From NCBI GenBank assembly GCA_028554755.1, contig JAPTOF010000020.1:11255001-11319000 (forward strand): a stretch of 64,000 nucleotides of DNA, written 5' to 3'. The translations under genes were made by a program, and so were the position numbers. The notes below the pieces were generated by a model. That model was not told where the DNA came from, did no database searches, and worked only from the letters and a program-made list of their open reading frames with translations. Of the stretch, positions 22,487-34,192 are shown piece by piece; position 1 is the stretch's first letter, and the number at the start of each line of letters is the position of its first letter. The stretch is from Cordia subcordata. Lineage: Eukaryota; Streptophyta; Magnoliopsida; Boraginales; Cordiaceae.

Positions 22487-23977
22487 ATCACTATCATCAC
22501 CCTTTGGGACTTTCTTCCAACTCATGATGCACAAATTGTATATTTCCAAATATCATAGCATTACAAACGAAATTAATTATTATAAACTATTTATATTATT
22601 ATGCTTAGCCGTAATAATACAGCGTCATAAGTAAATTCTTCTCTACTTAATTTAGAATGAAATATTAGATATTAATTGTATTAAAAATATGTTAAAATAC
22701 ATTTTTAAAATGAATTTTATTCAAAGTTGATTAGGACCACTTTCCTATCCAAAAATAAAAACAAAAATAAATCCTGGCACTTTTCTTATTTTATTTTTTT
22801 ATTTTACTTTCTGGGGTTTTTTTTTATTATTCTTACAATGGATTGGGTTGGTGTCTTGACATGTACCAGCTGCTTGTAGGAATATTTTAATATGCAATAA
22901 TGAAAATGTGAAGATAATATAAACAAACCTAAAGTTGACAATATTGGTACGGTAGGGGTAGACAAAGAAGTCTAAAAAGTTTTGGATAGGATTGAGTAAC
23001 AGTTCTTGCAGCCAATTAAAATTGATTGGTATTAGTGTACACAAGTTATTGAGCCTGTGGTAATCAGTTGTTGGTAGATTAGCTGACCTCTACCATCAAC
23101 AGTTGCATTTTCTTTAGAAAAATGAATGGTTGAATATTGTTGACAAAAGAAAAGAGAAGAAAAGAAAGAATGGTTGAATATTAACACATATGTTATTATT
23201 TATCACTTTTGTATTAATTTTTTATGATTGGTAAATTATATAGATAATTTTGAAAATATATTGTGCTTTCACATTTTAATAGTAAGTTTTGTTTGAAATT
23301 TTGTTGTTTTATAATGACACATGCATTTTATTAAAAAAAATGTCACAAATATAATCGATTTCACATGTATTTCTGTATGTAGCTAAGTTTATTTCAAGTA
23401 ATTTTTACATATTTTTTACATTAGAAAAATAGTAGTAATAGTAGTAATAATAATAATAATAATAACAATAGTAAACCAAAATTCATGTCATTTTATATTG
23501 AATAATTAATTGAACAATTAATTTTACTTGGCAGCTAGAATATAATAATTTATAATTACTCAAACAACTAGTAGATAAGCATCCAGTTATTCAAATAATT
23601 AATATACTGTTTTAAAAATATTGTTTGGTAAATGGAGAGGAGTACGTAGAGCTGCGCATCAGGGAATCAGAACTCGTGAGACTTATCCATTTGAACATCG
23701 TTGGAGCCGCAGAACGAGGTGGGGCTGGGGCGGTGTGGGACCCACAGGGGAAGTGATGTTGTCCGAATTGGCTTGGGTTAGTCCTCTGATGGGGGAATAC
23801 CACGTTGCTGTTCATTAATGTTTGCTCCCGTAAATCATAATCGTCTTATTCTCATCAGAAACAACAAAAACAACAACAATAAAAAGAAAAGATAGAAAAA
23901 AAAAAAAGAAAAAGAAAAAGCCAATGGCTAAAAGCAAAAAAAATATACATATCTGGCTGGATCTGTGAACTTCCAAT

Positions 23978-24029
23978 GCGCTACGTGTCAAAAACTTGGG
24001 TGCTTCCAAATGAGCGAGACGCGTAGCGC
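23978..24029. promoter_or_regulatory. GC-rich inverted repeat with ACGTG and CGCG cores
   Basis: GCGCTACGTGTC at 23978-23989 is matched by GACGCGTAGCGC at 24018-24029, reverse complementary at 11 of 12 positions with a 28-bp loop. One arm has an ACGTG core (ABRE/G-box type), the other a CGCGT core (CAMTA type). Function is inferred only. Confidence 0.4.
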
Positions 24030-24250
24030 CCGCTGGCCGCAACGGCCTTTGACTACACGATGGATTAACCGACAAGCTATGCCCTGGGTTTTTCTCGAAC
24101 TCCCGTCTCATCCTCTCGTAGACGGGCGAATATCCAAAAAAAATGATTTTCGGTTATTTTTCTAAACTTTTAATGAGTGATTGAATAACCTAATAATTAA
24201 TTTTTTACTAAAAATTATTTAATTATTATTTTTCAAGTTCACATTTGCGC

Positions 24251-24295
<45 letters not shown>
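24251..24295. repeat. GT / TA compound microsatellite
   Basis: GTGTGT repeats pass directly into a TA run. Confidence 0.95.
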
Positions 24296-24297
<2 letters not shown>

Positions 24298-25513
24298 TTT
24301 GTATATATATGAGTAAAGTGAATTCCGACAATAGATATTAAAATCTGTTTATTATAATTATAAAGGAATTTGGTTATTTTAGTTAGTTTTGAGTAAGGTA
24401 TGTTTTTGTTTAAAAAAGAAGTCAATTATTTAAGTTATAACCGAAACTGAACAAAAAAAATTTGGTTAAATAATGTATGTTTGACTCAGTTTCGGTTATT
24501 AATTTCTAAAAATTCAAAAAATTGGTTATCTAAATTTGATTTTTGTTTCAATTTAGTTAAACCAAATACTCACTCCTACTTTAATAATATCATAACATTA
24601 ATATATGGGAATATAAAATTATATAATTTGACGTTTTTATATAGATTTTTTTTAATAGAGACTAAATTAATATTTTTAATTTAAAAATATATCGACAATA
24701 CACATATTTTAAAAATTAAAATCTTAATTCACTTCTTAATGCTTTTTTCCCTTAAGAGCAGCGAGGGTTACTGACCTCCCCGTAATGATGCTGATGAAAT
24801 TGATGATATTGGGTCAAAATAATGTAACTTCCATTAAACTTGAAAATTTTATCCTACACTAGTATTCTCAAGTATAACGTGAAGCATATTAAAGAGGTAT
24901 ATTGGTGGATTCATAATAATAATCCTTTCTTGTGGGAGCATATATATTGAGTCTAACATTTCTAACTAATCAGTTAGTCACCCTACTAGCATTGCGGTTT
25001 AGAAATTTATCAGTAATTGAATGATTTAGTTAAGAAATTCTTGTTATATTAAGCAATACTCTCATCGGTCAATTGGTATAATGACATAGTTTGAAAATGA
25101 ATGGTCATTCAAGACATAATGCTCATGGAATCTTTTTTTTTTTCTTGTGCTTGGTTAAAATCATAAAAAAATTTAGAATGGAATGCTCATTTTTTATGTT
25201 TGATGAAATTATTTTAATGAGTTAGAATGTAACGAAAATCAATTCTATTAACCGAAATACACTTGTCATTTTATTTGATAAAAGTTTAAGTTCATGACAA
25301 TTAATTTTAACATTATTCGTATGTCTCACACACATATTTTAGTCTAAAAGTTTCAATATATTTTTAACATTGTGCATTTTCTTGAAATAAACAAACACAT
25401 AAAAACAACATCAAATTATAGATGAAAACAAATCATGAAATTAATTATGTCTTAATTCACAAGCCTCAAAAACAAGAAGTTCATCTTAAAAATACAAATT
25501 GAGCCCCACCCAC

Positions 25514-25657
25514 CTGAATGCATCCCTTTGGCCGTTGAGGAAAGTTTTCTTCCTTCATTTTTCTCACAGCATCAAAAGCTTCCTTTGAGTTAAACTCAAT
25601 AACAACTGAGAGATTAGATTTATCATATGGCTCATTTCCAAGCAGACATGTCCATTG
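25514..25657 (-). pseudogene. Exon-like fragment, possibly the N-terminal half of an RNase H-like domain
   Basis: An open stretch of about 48 codons reads CLLGNEPYDKSNLSVVIEFN then SKEAFDAVRKMKEENFPQ, ending near CAG|GTGGGT, a possible splice donor. The VIEFNSKEAFDAV block resembles the IExDSKxxxD strand of the RVT_3/RNase H-like family, but I do not recognise the protein with certainty. It has no start codon or neighbouring exon. An exon relic of a host gene is the alternative. Confidence 0.35.
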
Positions 25658-25659
25658 GA

Positions 25660-25855
25660 GTAATGCTAACTGAAGAATTCAGCATATTAATAGAAAGGCG
25701 AATGGAGCCGCGGATTGTGCAGCTAATCTAACGAAGAAAGGAATACTCAGTAGGGCTTGGGTTCAGGATGTGCCGTCTTTGTTGCGGAATATTTTGTCCT
25801 TTGATGTAAAAGGAGTTTTGATTCTGCTTACAGGGGTTGGCTAATCATGTAGATA
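25660..25855 (+). pseudogene. C-terminal fragment of an RNase H-like (RVT_3) domain
   Basis: The plus strand reads RIQHINRKANGAADCAANLT then KKGILSRAWVQDVPSLL, ending at a stop at about 25843. The H-x-x-R-x-x-N-x-x-A-D pattern is the conserved C-terminal block of the RNase H-like domain found at the end of plant LINE ORF2 and related proteins. An in-frame TGA precedes it. Most likely a LINE-derived relic. Confidence 0.6.
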
Positions 25856-27144
25856 TATGCATGTTAATGATCTTATGTTGAAGAGTAAGCTGCATATTAC
25901 CTTTTTGTAGTTTAAATCATGTGCACCATATTACTTGTAATCAAAATTAACTAATTATCTTTTTATACTCTGATATATATGCATCATACCTCTTTGTAGT
26001 ATCAAAACTACTAATTGCCCCCTAAAATTTTTAAAAGTATGTAAAATATTCCCCTAAAATTTTTAAAAATATGCAAAATACTCCTTAAAATATATGACGG
26101 TAGAAGAATATTTTGCACATTTTAAAAAATTTTAAAGAATAATTAGTTAGTTTTGATACTATGAGGAAGTAAGGTACATATAAATCAGAGTATAAGAGTT
26201 AATTAGTTAATTTTAATAATACAAAAAAATATAATACACATAAATTAAAATATATAGAGTAATATGTAATTTACTCTATGTTGAGTAAAAGTTATGTTTA
26301 GTCACCAGAAAAAAGAAAAAGAAAAGTTTTCTACGAAATGTTGGATTGGATAGCAAACCAACGCAGACGTCCAGCCGGCCGGATTTTATAAGGAGTTCAG
26401 CGTGGTTTGACCGGATGAGTAGTATCGTATTAGGCTCGTAAAACGAAGTTTACAGCAAGAAATTGGCTGACAGGAAAAGGGCAATTGGGGAAATCGAGCC
26501 CGAGGTGGCAGCCGGTTGTTTCCTGAAACACAGCTGTCCATCACATTCTCATCCCACCCCTTGTCGTGTAACTCTTGGGTCCCATTTCACGCTCAGTTTC
26601 ACATTTGCATGTGGGGGGAGACAATAAACTAAGCCAACAACGTCGTTATATTCTCGTCTCCAAGAATACCGCAACACTAAAAATTAAAATCGAATATAAT
26701 TCATGACTTAAATTTAACTTTGGACTCTTGTTTTGGATTAATATTTTTAATTTAGTTGGTGCTTAGTATAGAGTATATACTACACACTTAATGGTTACCA
26801 GTTGGTAGTCACGTTTCACGAGTTGTTTTAGTGGTCTATGGTCGAGCTATGTCAATTGAATTTTTTATTACAAAAAAAAACATAGTTAAACTCATGGATA
26901 GTTGGATAATAACTGAATTTATTGAGAATATTACAAGATTCAATAATAATAAACTTTAATATAATTTTGTTAAATTTTTATCTGAGTTATTTTTTTATAA
27001 TTTTTCTAAAAAATAGACTATATTTCAACTTTGTCCAAAAGCTAAAAGGTCGACCTTTTAAAAAACAGTTTCTTTCTAAAGATTATATAAAAAAGATTTT
27101 TTTTTAAAAGTCAATTCAATTAAGCATAAATTAATATATACTAA
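25856..27144. other. AT-rich spacer with a GC-richer patch
   Basis: No gene recognised. 26000-26200 contains short repeats of the CCCCTAAAATTTTTAAAA type in both orientations. A GC-richer patch at about 26330-26680 has no coding motif I recognise and may be a decayed promoter or leader. Confidence 0.45.
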
Positions 27145-28005
27145 GGCTCTGTTTGTTTGCAGGAAAATAACTTGCTAAGGGAAAATGTTTTCCTAGAAAA
27201 ATATTTTCTTGAAAAACAAAAGATTTTTTGGTGCTTAGTTGTCATAAGGGAAAATATTTTCTGGTGTTTGGTAGTCACACTTGGAAAACATTTCTAGTGA
27301 TGGATATTTGTAAATAAAATATATTATTTAAATTAAAATAAAATATAATTATTAACTTATCAATTTTCAATATTTTATGTGTTATTTTTATTTTTTAAAA
27401 CTTTAATTTTTTTAATTCAAGTTTGCAATCTTTTAATTTTTTTAATGTTTTAAATTTTAAATTTTAAATTCTAATTTCTAATTTATTTATTAATTTTTAA
27501 TTTTGTTTCTTATTTTTAATTTTTTTAATTTTTTATTTATTTTAATGATTTTTTAATTTTTCATTTTTGATTTTCATTTTTTAAATTCTTTATTTTTTAT
27601 TTTTTATCTTAATTTTAATTTTTAATCTTTGATTTTAATTTTGAAATTTTTTATTTTTAACATTTTTATGTGCAATTTATTTAAAAAATTTTTAAATTTT
27701 ATTTTAATTTATCATTTTTATTTTTATTTTAAATTTTTATTTTTTATTTTCTTAATTTTTTGAGGATCAGGGTAAGGGCGTGAAGCTGGCGCGGGGGTAG
27801 GATGAGGTGTACAGGGTAGACTAAGAGAGGAAGTTGCTATTTTCTCAGAAAATATTTTTTTTTTCTTTAATCACTGAAAAACATTTTTCTCTATTTTGAA
27901 CTAAAGTTTTCCATTGACCGAGATTTGTTTTTTTGTTAATTTATTTTCCTATGTTACAAAAAAGCGGAAAACTAGGAAAACATTTTCCAAAAAACAAATA
28001 GAACC
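27145..28005. mobile_element. Tourist-like (PIF/Harbinger) element A
   Basis: The left end GGCTCTGTTTGTTTGCAGG is matched by the reverse complement of the right end (GGTTCTATTTGTTTTTTGG), and both are followed by a GGAAAATGTTTTCC-type block. Flanks TAA (27142-27144) and CAA (28006-28008) fit a 3-bp TAA target duplication with one change. The interior is largely T-rich simple sequence and encodes no transposase. Confidence 0.6.
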
Positions 28006-28479
28006 CAAAGCATTCAAGTAAGTACAGCCAAATAGGCTATTAACCGACTAAACCAACTAAAAATTTTAGATTGGTTTCAAGTTCATTTTTAATAGAAGTA
28101 GTTTAATTTTACGTCAAAGAAAATCAACTAGCTGGATTTGATTGAACTTGGGTCTGTTTTGGTTAAACCGAAACCTGAAACAAAAATATAATCTAATTTC
28201 ACCTTAGGCCTAGGAAAGGAGAGCAAATTTGCTCATCACATAATTACGTTATAAGCAAGATAGTCAACTAATAATACAGTTATAATTAAATAATTTTAAT
28301 AATTTATACACAGTGAGTCTTGCTCATTAACATTACAACCGAATCCACACTTGTTGAAAGGGCTTTTTGACTTGCGACTGAAAAAAGAAAGGGACAAGGT
28401 AACTGATATTTCAGCAGAACTGCAAGAAACACGGGAACAAAGTACTAAGGAGAACTAGGATTGAGCTATGATACTTTAA
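28006..28479. other. Spacer between two Tourist-like elements
   Basis: AT-rich sequence with no recognisable gene or repeat. Confidence 0.5.
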
Positions 28480-29195
28480 TCCTCAGTCTTGTTTGCAGGA
28501 AAATAACTTGTGAAGGAAAATGTTTTTTTCTAGAAAATATCTTTTGAAAATTAAATATTTTTTAAATATTTAATTGTCATACAAGAAATCATTTTATGAT
28601 GTTTGCTTGTCATACTCGAAAACATTTCATAATAAGAAATTTTTATAAAGAAAGATGTATTTTATTATTCTATTTAAATTAAAAAATAAAATATAGAATA
28701 CAAAAATATAAACTAAAAGATTAAAAATAAAGAAATTATAAAATTAAAAAGAATTGAAAATAAAAAATTTAAAAATTTAATTTTTATTTTGATATTTTGA
28801 AACAATTCGTTTTTAGTTTTTCATTTTTAAGTTGTTAGATTTTATTTGTTAGCTTTTAACTTTTTATTTTTTTAAATTGTATTTTTGCTTTTTAATTTTT
28901 AAATTTGAAATTTTTAGATTTTTAATTTTAAAATTTTAGAGTTTTTATTTTTTAATTTTTAATTTTCTTTTTTTTTTAATAAGGGCGTAGGGGATGATTT
29001 GTTTTGGGGGGGGGGGGGGGTTGGGTAATTAATTGCAGAAGAAAGAGAGAGAGTTAATACGCCCACAATAAAATATATATTTTCTTCTATTATAATTAAA
29101 GTATTTTGATGGCCAAAAATAGTTTTCCAACTAACTTATTTTCCAGTGTTATTAAATATTAAAGAATTAGGAAAATATTTCTCTGCTAACAAACT
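28480..29195. mobile_element. Tourist-like element B, diverged relative of element A
   Basis: The left end TCTTGTTTGCAGGAAAATAA nearly repeats the left end of the element at 27145. The right end (reverse complement AGTTTGTTAGCAGAGAAATA) is the matching terminal inverted repeat. The interior shares the simple T/A-rich filler and an AAGGGCGT(A/G) block, and contains a G run at about 29007-29020. The ends are eroded, so coordinates are approximate. Confidence 0.5.
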
Positions 29196-31340
29196 TAATT
29201 TGCGTCCGTTGGTGATCTGAAATAAGAAAAAACAACCGCATAATGATTGAGTTTCAATTCTTCAGTACCGAAAATGATGGATCTCAGGTTCCAACCAGGT
29301 AATGTAGTTGACAAGACTTTTATTTTCATAAAAATGATTTCCATTGTTTTCATGGGGCCTCAACGATGGAAACTTTTAGTAAAACAGGTACATAGAATCT
29401 AGGCCGACAAACAATTCACAATTTCATGATACCTGAACATGGAAATCTTCCAGAACACCTCTCTCCATCTACAAATGTCTTGTACTTACAAGACTTCAAA
29501 CTGCAACAATGGATGAATCATTAGATATTTCATTATTACATAAGCATTTCGAATTATAATGCTTTAATTATTGAAATGGAAATGGGGAAACCAGCTGGGA
29601 TGACGATGCATATCATCCGCTCCGTCCCGTCAAATATCACCCCAACGCTCATTCTGCCTCTACTTTTCTTTTTCCCTATCCTCCGGTCCCCCATATACAT
29701 ATACATACATATATATACATATACATATATATATATATATATATAAAACTTTTTTTGATGGCCGTCCCTTAATTTTTTATTCTTTTCTTTAGTCTGAAAT
29801 TATTTTTGTAATCATCTTAGTATATATTTTTCTATTTAAATGATTAAGTTTTTATAATAAATAAAAAGTAATTTTAGCGAATAAATTTTAATAATTCCTA
29901 ATCTGTTTGTTTTGCTAGTTAGGTTAGAGTTTTTTCTTGCAAGATAAATTTCAAAAGTTCATAAGATCTAGAAAGCTTTTTTTCTAATAAAAAAAACTTA
30001 TTTATTTAGGGAGCTTATTAATACATTACTTATGTATTTATTTTGGCTAGATAGTTTTATAAAGGAGATAAGAATATACTTTCATCGACTGGATCGGTAA
30101 ACTTTTCTTTATATAATTTTATATTGTTTTTCTAAATATTTTTTACTATTTAAAAAATTTATCACCAACCTTTGTTGTTATGATTATTGGTACATATAAT
30201 ATATTATCTTTAGAAGAGAGAAAGGCTTGTTGTTGTTTACTTAATATTGTTTAGACGATAATTTTCATCCAAATATGTACATAGGTATTGGCTACCCAAT
30301 GAAAAATTTTTGGTTTTGCCCCTGCTCACGCTATCCCATTTTGACTCCTTGTGCATGTTGACCACGGGTACTTGCACCAAGCGGTTCTTTTTTTTTCTTC
30401 TTTTTTGTTGAATACTATAAATAAATAAAGTAAATCTGAGTTTAAACTTTTAGATAAAATAAATACTTAACTAGGAGAGCTTACGGCAAAAAATTCACCT
30501 CCACTTATTTGTAAAATTAAGTGCACTGGTAAGGCATAATTGGAAATTGTTTAGCCCAAGTGTGAGGAGGTATGTTGAATATAATAAAAGAATATATAGC
30601 AAACCTCTCTTTAGCTGAAGAATTTAGAGTACATGACATGCTTTCTTCATAAACCATAAATCATAAAATAGAAAACTGACCTTTTATGTACAAAAACAAA
30701 TATTCAAGAGTAACGTAAAATTTGTTCCATTGTTTAATGCAATGGCTTGTAGTTTGCTACACTAAATAACAAAATTAAGATTCATAGTTATTTAATGACT
30801 CTTGAATTTAATTTGGTAGTTTTATTACACATAGTACGTACAATAGAGTGAGGGAGAGAAGAGAGAGAGAGAGAGTTTTATTCGAAGAACAAATATGTAC
30901 TTCTCATGCCTGTATATGAAAAACACTATATTTTCTTATATTATGCACATAAATATAAATAGAATGTGGAGAGGGGAGTTATGAAATTACCTGTAACTTC
31001 CAAACCTTGTTTTTACCCATGTTACAAATAGGTTAGATTGGATTAGCCCACATTCTATACTAACACTTAAATTTTTAGATGAGGCAGTCACCAATATTAT
31101 TTGTTTCATTGTAATACTATTTGTCTAATATTTTCCTCATAGGCACAACCCACTTCCTCATTAGTCATCAACTATGTCTAGAGTTGATCATGCTCTTCTC
31201 AAACAACCATAGCGTGGAACACAAACCTCTCAAGCATATTGTACTCCAAGTGGCCATAATAATGAGATAAGCAAGAAATATCAACCATTTATATACACAT
31301 AATATTATTTGGGTTATTGATGAAGTTCAAATAGCAAAAT
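29196..31340. other. AT-rich spacer, possible LTR remnant near 30573
   Basis: No gene recognised. A TA/CATA microsatellite lies at 29693-29745 and a GA run at 30855-30875. Around 30550 the purine tract GTGTGAGGAGG followed by TGTTGAATATAATAAAAG, with a TATAAATAG box near 30955, looks like the 3' end of a copia internal region followed by an LTR (about 30573-31065). There is no partner LTR or target duplication to confirm it. Confidence 0.4.
29693..29745. repeat. TA / CATA microsatellite
   Basis: Imperfect CATA and TA repeats. Confidence 0.9.
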
Positions 31341-31704
31341 GGGTAAATGTGGAATGGTCTTTTTGTTGAGGAAAAAAAGAAAAACAATTTCCAAACTATA
31401 AATGCATATTTATTTGTTGGGTTTTTTCCCTAATTGCCATAAATTTTCTCCTAAATTTTGTACTATGTTCCCTTATTTTTATTTTTTCTACAAAATTTCC
31501 CCTAATGGTAGAATTATTACCCTAATTCTTGGATTTTGTACCTTAAATTCAAAATCTTGAGCTAGTTATCAAACTTTACCTAATGTTCAAACTTTGTTCT
31601 AATTTGTGTTTAGCATCAATTTCATATACTTTAATTCTCAAGTTAATTCTATCAACTATTAATTGAGAAACAAATTAATTTTCTAATGGTCAAACCATTT
31701 TACT

Positions 31705-33870
31705 ATGGATGTGCACTTTGACGAGGATTTTATAGATATTGATACAAAGTTTTATGCTTGAGGTAGCTTGGAATTTGTTAAATGTTGTCAGTATGATGCA
31801 ATGTCTTCCTATATATTAGATTCTATTGCTTGGACTATATGTTTTGATGAATATTCGAGCTTCTATTATAGAAAGCTTGGGCTAGACTTAGATAAGAGGT
31901 TACAATTTTCAATAATTGAAAATAATGTGTAGTTATGTGCATACTAAGTAGTGACGAAGCCATTGATATATTCATTACTAGAAAATACAATGTCTTCCCT
32001 TTACCATTTCCTGGTCAAAGTGAGTCATGTACCATTGGTGTCGATTATCTATGATAGATAGGAAGAAAAAAAGAATGATGAAAATGTGAAGTAAGGTAAG
32101 GACGAGAGCAGTGACAGTAATTATGGTGAGGGTTATAAGGGCAATAATGATGATGAGATAAAAAAATAATAGTACTAATGACTCTAGTTCATCTTAGTGA
32201 ATAAAATTTAAGTGAAGATGATAATAATAGACAACATGAGGAGAACATTAACATCGATGTTGAGGTAAACAAAAACATATATAACAAGGTACGAACAAAA
32301 GAAATTAATCAATTAAAGGAACCAGTCCTACATTACAAAGTATGGTAAAGATATATGGATGACAAAAGAGCCATCAATGTCTAATCAGTTTGCATAATTT
32401 AGATAACTCATCTGGATAATAGCGAGGACAAAATAAGGAGCTCAAAAATTTAGGGCTGAAACAAATATAGCTGATCTACAACTTGTTTTAGGGATGACTT
32501 TCAATAATGAAGAAAAACTCAAGGCTGCATTAAATCCCATGGAATTAAATAATATAAGGATGCATGACTTGTTAGAAATGTTGAACAAATTGATTCTTAA
32601 TAGAAGAAGATTTTGGGTAACAGGCACGATTTAAATTTTAACGAGCAAGTAATTCTGTAGGATTTATCTGAATGATAATAAGTAGTACATATATAGCAAG
32701 GTAATTAGTGATTTTCAAACAAAAATGCATAATGATTTCAGTGTGAATGTGCTAATGAATCATGAATTTGTGGAGCATTAGAACATAATGAATCATGTAA
32801 AACATTATGGGAATTATTGTGAGGAGATTAAGATATCAAATTTTGGCTTTGAAGTTGCAGTAAAAATTGAAAAGGATGAGGAGACTGAAGAATAGATATT
32901 TCATAGGGTATATATGTCTTGCTACTTTAAGAGAGGTTTCAAAGAGAGTTGTATGTCTTTGATTAATTTAGAGGGAAGCCATTTGAAAAGTCCTCATACA
33001 AAAATGATATTGACTGTTATGAGCATTAATGCTAACAACTCTATATACCCTGTTGCATATTTTGTTGCTAGAACAAAGGACAGAAGAAGTTGGTGTTGGT
33101 TAAGTTGGCGTTGGTTTCTGGATCTACTAACGTAAGACTTAAAGATTACACGATGAAAAATAGGTCATAATCACTGCTAGACAAAAGGTATGTGAATTCA
33201 TTATTCTTTGCACTTTATTTTGTTTGGTTTTCTTTTAAATACTATTAAATGGTGTCTATGTCTTTTGTTTTGAGGACTATGCCATGCCATAAATGAATTG
33301 CTTCCAGATGTTGAACATTGACATGTCTCGAGTAGTATACAATAACTTCAAAAGATACATGGGGGGTTGACTTTGAAGGATAAAATGTGGAAGGTTGCTA
33401 AGGCAGCACCTATTCAGAGGTTTAATGCATGCATTGCTAAAAGTGATTGATAGCAAGGCATTCGAGTGGTTAGTAAATAAACTAGCTAAGCACTAAAGTG
33501 ATTAGAAATTTAGCAAGCGTGATATCTTCTCTTAACAATTTATGTGAGAGTTTAAATGATACAATTTTTCTAGCAAGATTAATTTTGGTAGATTAGAAAA
33601 GATAACGATTTATTTGATGATGGATGCATAGTGAAGGAGTGGATAAAATAGTGTAATAGAAATTTTTTCCCGAAGATTAACAAAGTTGTTAACTGAAGGA
33701 AAGATGAGAGTTCACATCAAAACATAACCTTTTCTAGTTATGGAAAATTTTAGGTAAGTCGTCTAGAAATGTGCAATATGTTTTTGACTTGAAGGTGAAA
33801 GCATGCTCATGTAAGGAATGGAATTTGTTTAGAGTTCACTCTGCACATGCAATTAGTCCAATTTCATGCT
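31705..33870 (+). pseudogene. MULE transposase, N-terminal and catalytic part
   Basis: The N-terminal domain is visible as FDEDFIDIDTKFYA, then YDAMSSYILDSIAW with frame breaks. The central DDE region is clearest at 32914-33135: FKRGFKESCMSLINLEGSHL, then AYFVARTKDRRSW. The first catalytic aspartate of the LDGxHLKG motif is a glutamate here (LEGSHLKS). Further on, VVYNNFKRYMG and a SWIM finger remnant KACSCKEWNLFRVHSAHAIS (about 33800-33860) are recognisable; the PC of the usual GIPCxHA has become HS. Many stops and frameshifts; an intron may lie near 33190-33275. It is dead. Confidence 0.8.
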
Positions 33871-33872
33871 TG

Positions 33873-34176
33873 AATAACAAGAATAGCAAATTACCTTATT
33901 AGTAAGTTGCCTTATTAGCTTTTTACCATAATAACATATAATTAATAGGTTGTCTTTTTTTGCTCAATAGGTTTTAAAAAACTTGTGCACTATAAATATG
34001 TGACAATACTCATTGTATTATGTGTGTGGGAGAGACCAATGTGAGGAGCCTTGTAATATTTGTTGATTAACAGTGAAATTGTTCTCTGTTACCTGTGGAC
34101 GTACGCTTCAAGGCCGAACCACGTAATTCTCTTGTATTCTTTTTCTTTTTGTGTTTGAATGTTTTTTTTTTTAACA
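33873..34176 (+). repeat. 5' LTR of copia-3 (outer end damaged)
   Basis: Matches 39628-39933 from AAGAATAGCAAATTAC to the end (TTAACA). It contains CACTATAAATATGTG, a likely TATA region, and ends three bases before the primer site. The terminal TGTTGATTGTGGCCC block of the 3' LTR is absent. Confidence 0.85.
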
Positions 34177-34179
34177 AAC

Positions 34180-34192
34180 TGGTATCTAGAGC
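34180..34192 (+). promoter_or_regulatory. Primer binding site of copia-3
   Basis: TGGTATCTAGAGC, close to the copia consensus complementary to the 3' end of initiator tRNA-Met, three bases inside the 5' LTR. Confidence 0.85.

Larger units (their letters stand above)
22490..25510. other. AT-rich intergenic spacer with two GC-richer islands
   Basis: Largely A/T with no recognised protein. The islands at about 23630-23820 and 23950-24120 are more GC-rich and give overlapping short open frames on both strands, which match nothing I know. They could be distal promoter sequence or remains of lost genes. A GT/TA microsatellite sits at 24251-24295. Confidence 0.5.

Noticed and set aside
23612..24165. 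Overlapping open frames on both strands near 23.6-24.1 kb
   Set aside because: They come from a GC-richer patch, overlap each other, and have no recognised motif, codon pattern or splice context.
25050..25130. tRNA- or SINE-like sequence (GGTCAATTGGTATAATGAC)
   Set aside because: It resembles a D-arm/A-box only locally; no anticodon or T arm can be folded and no B box is present.
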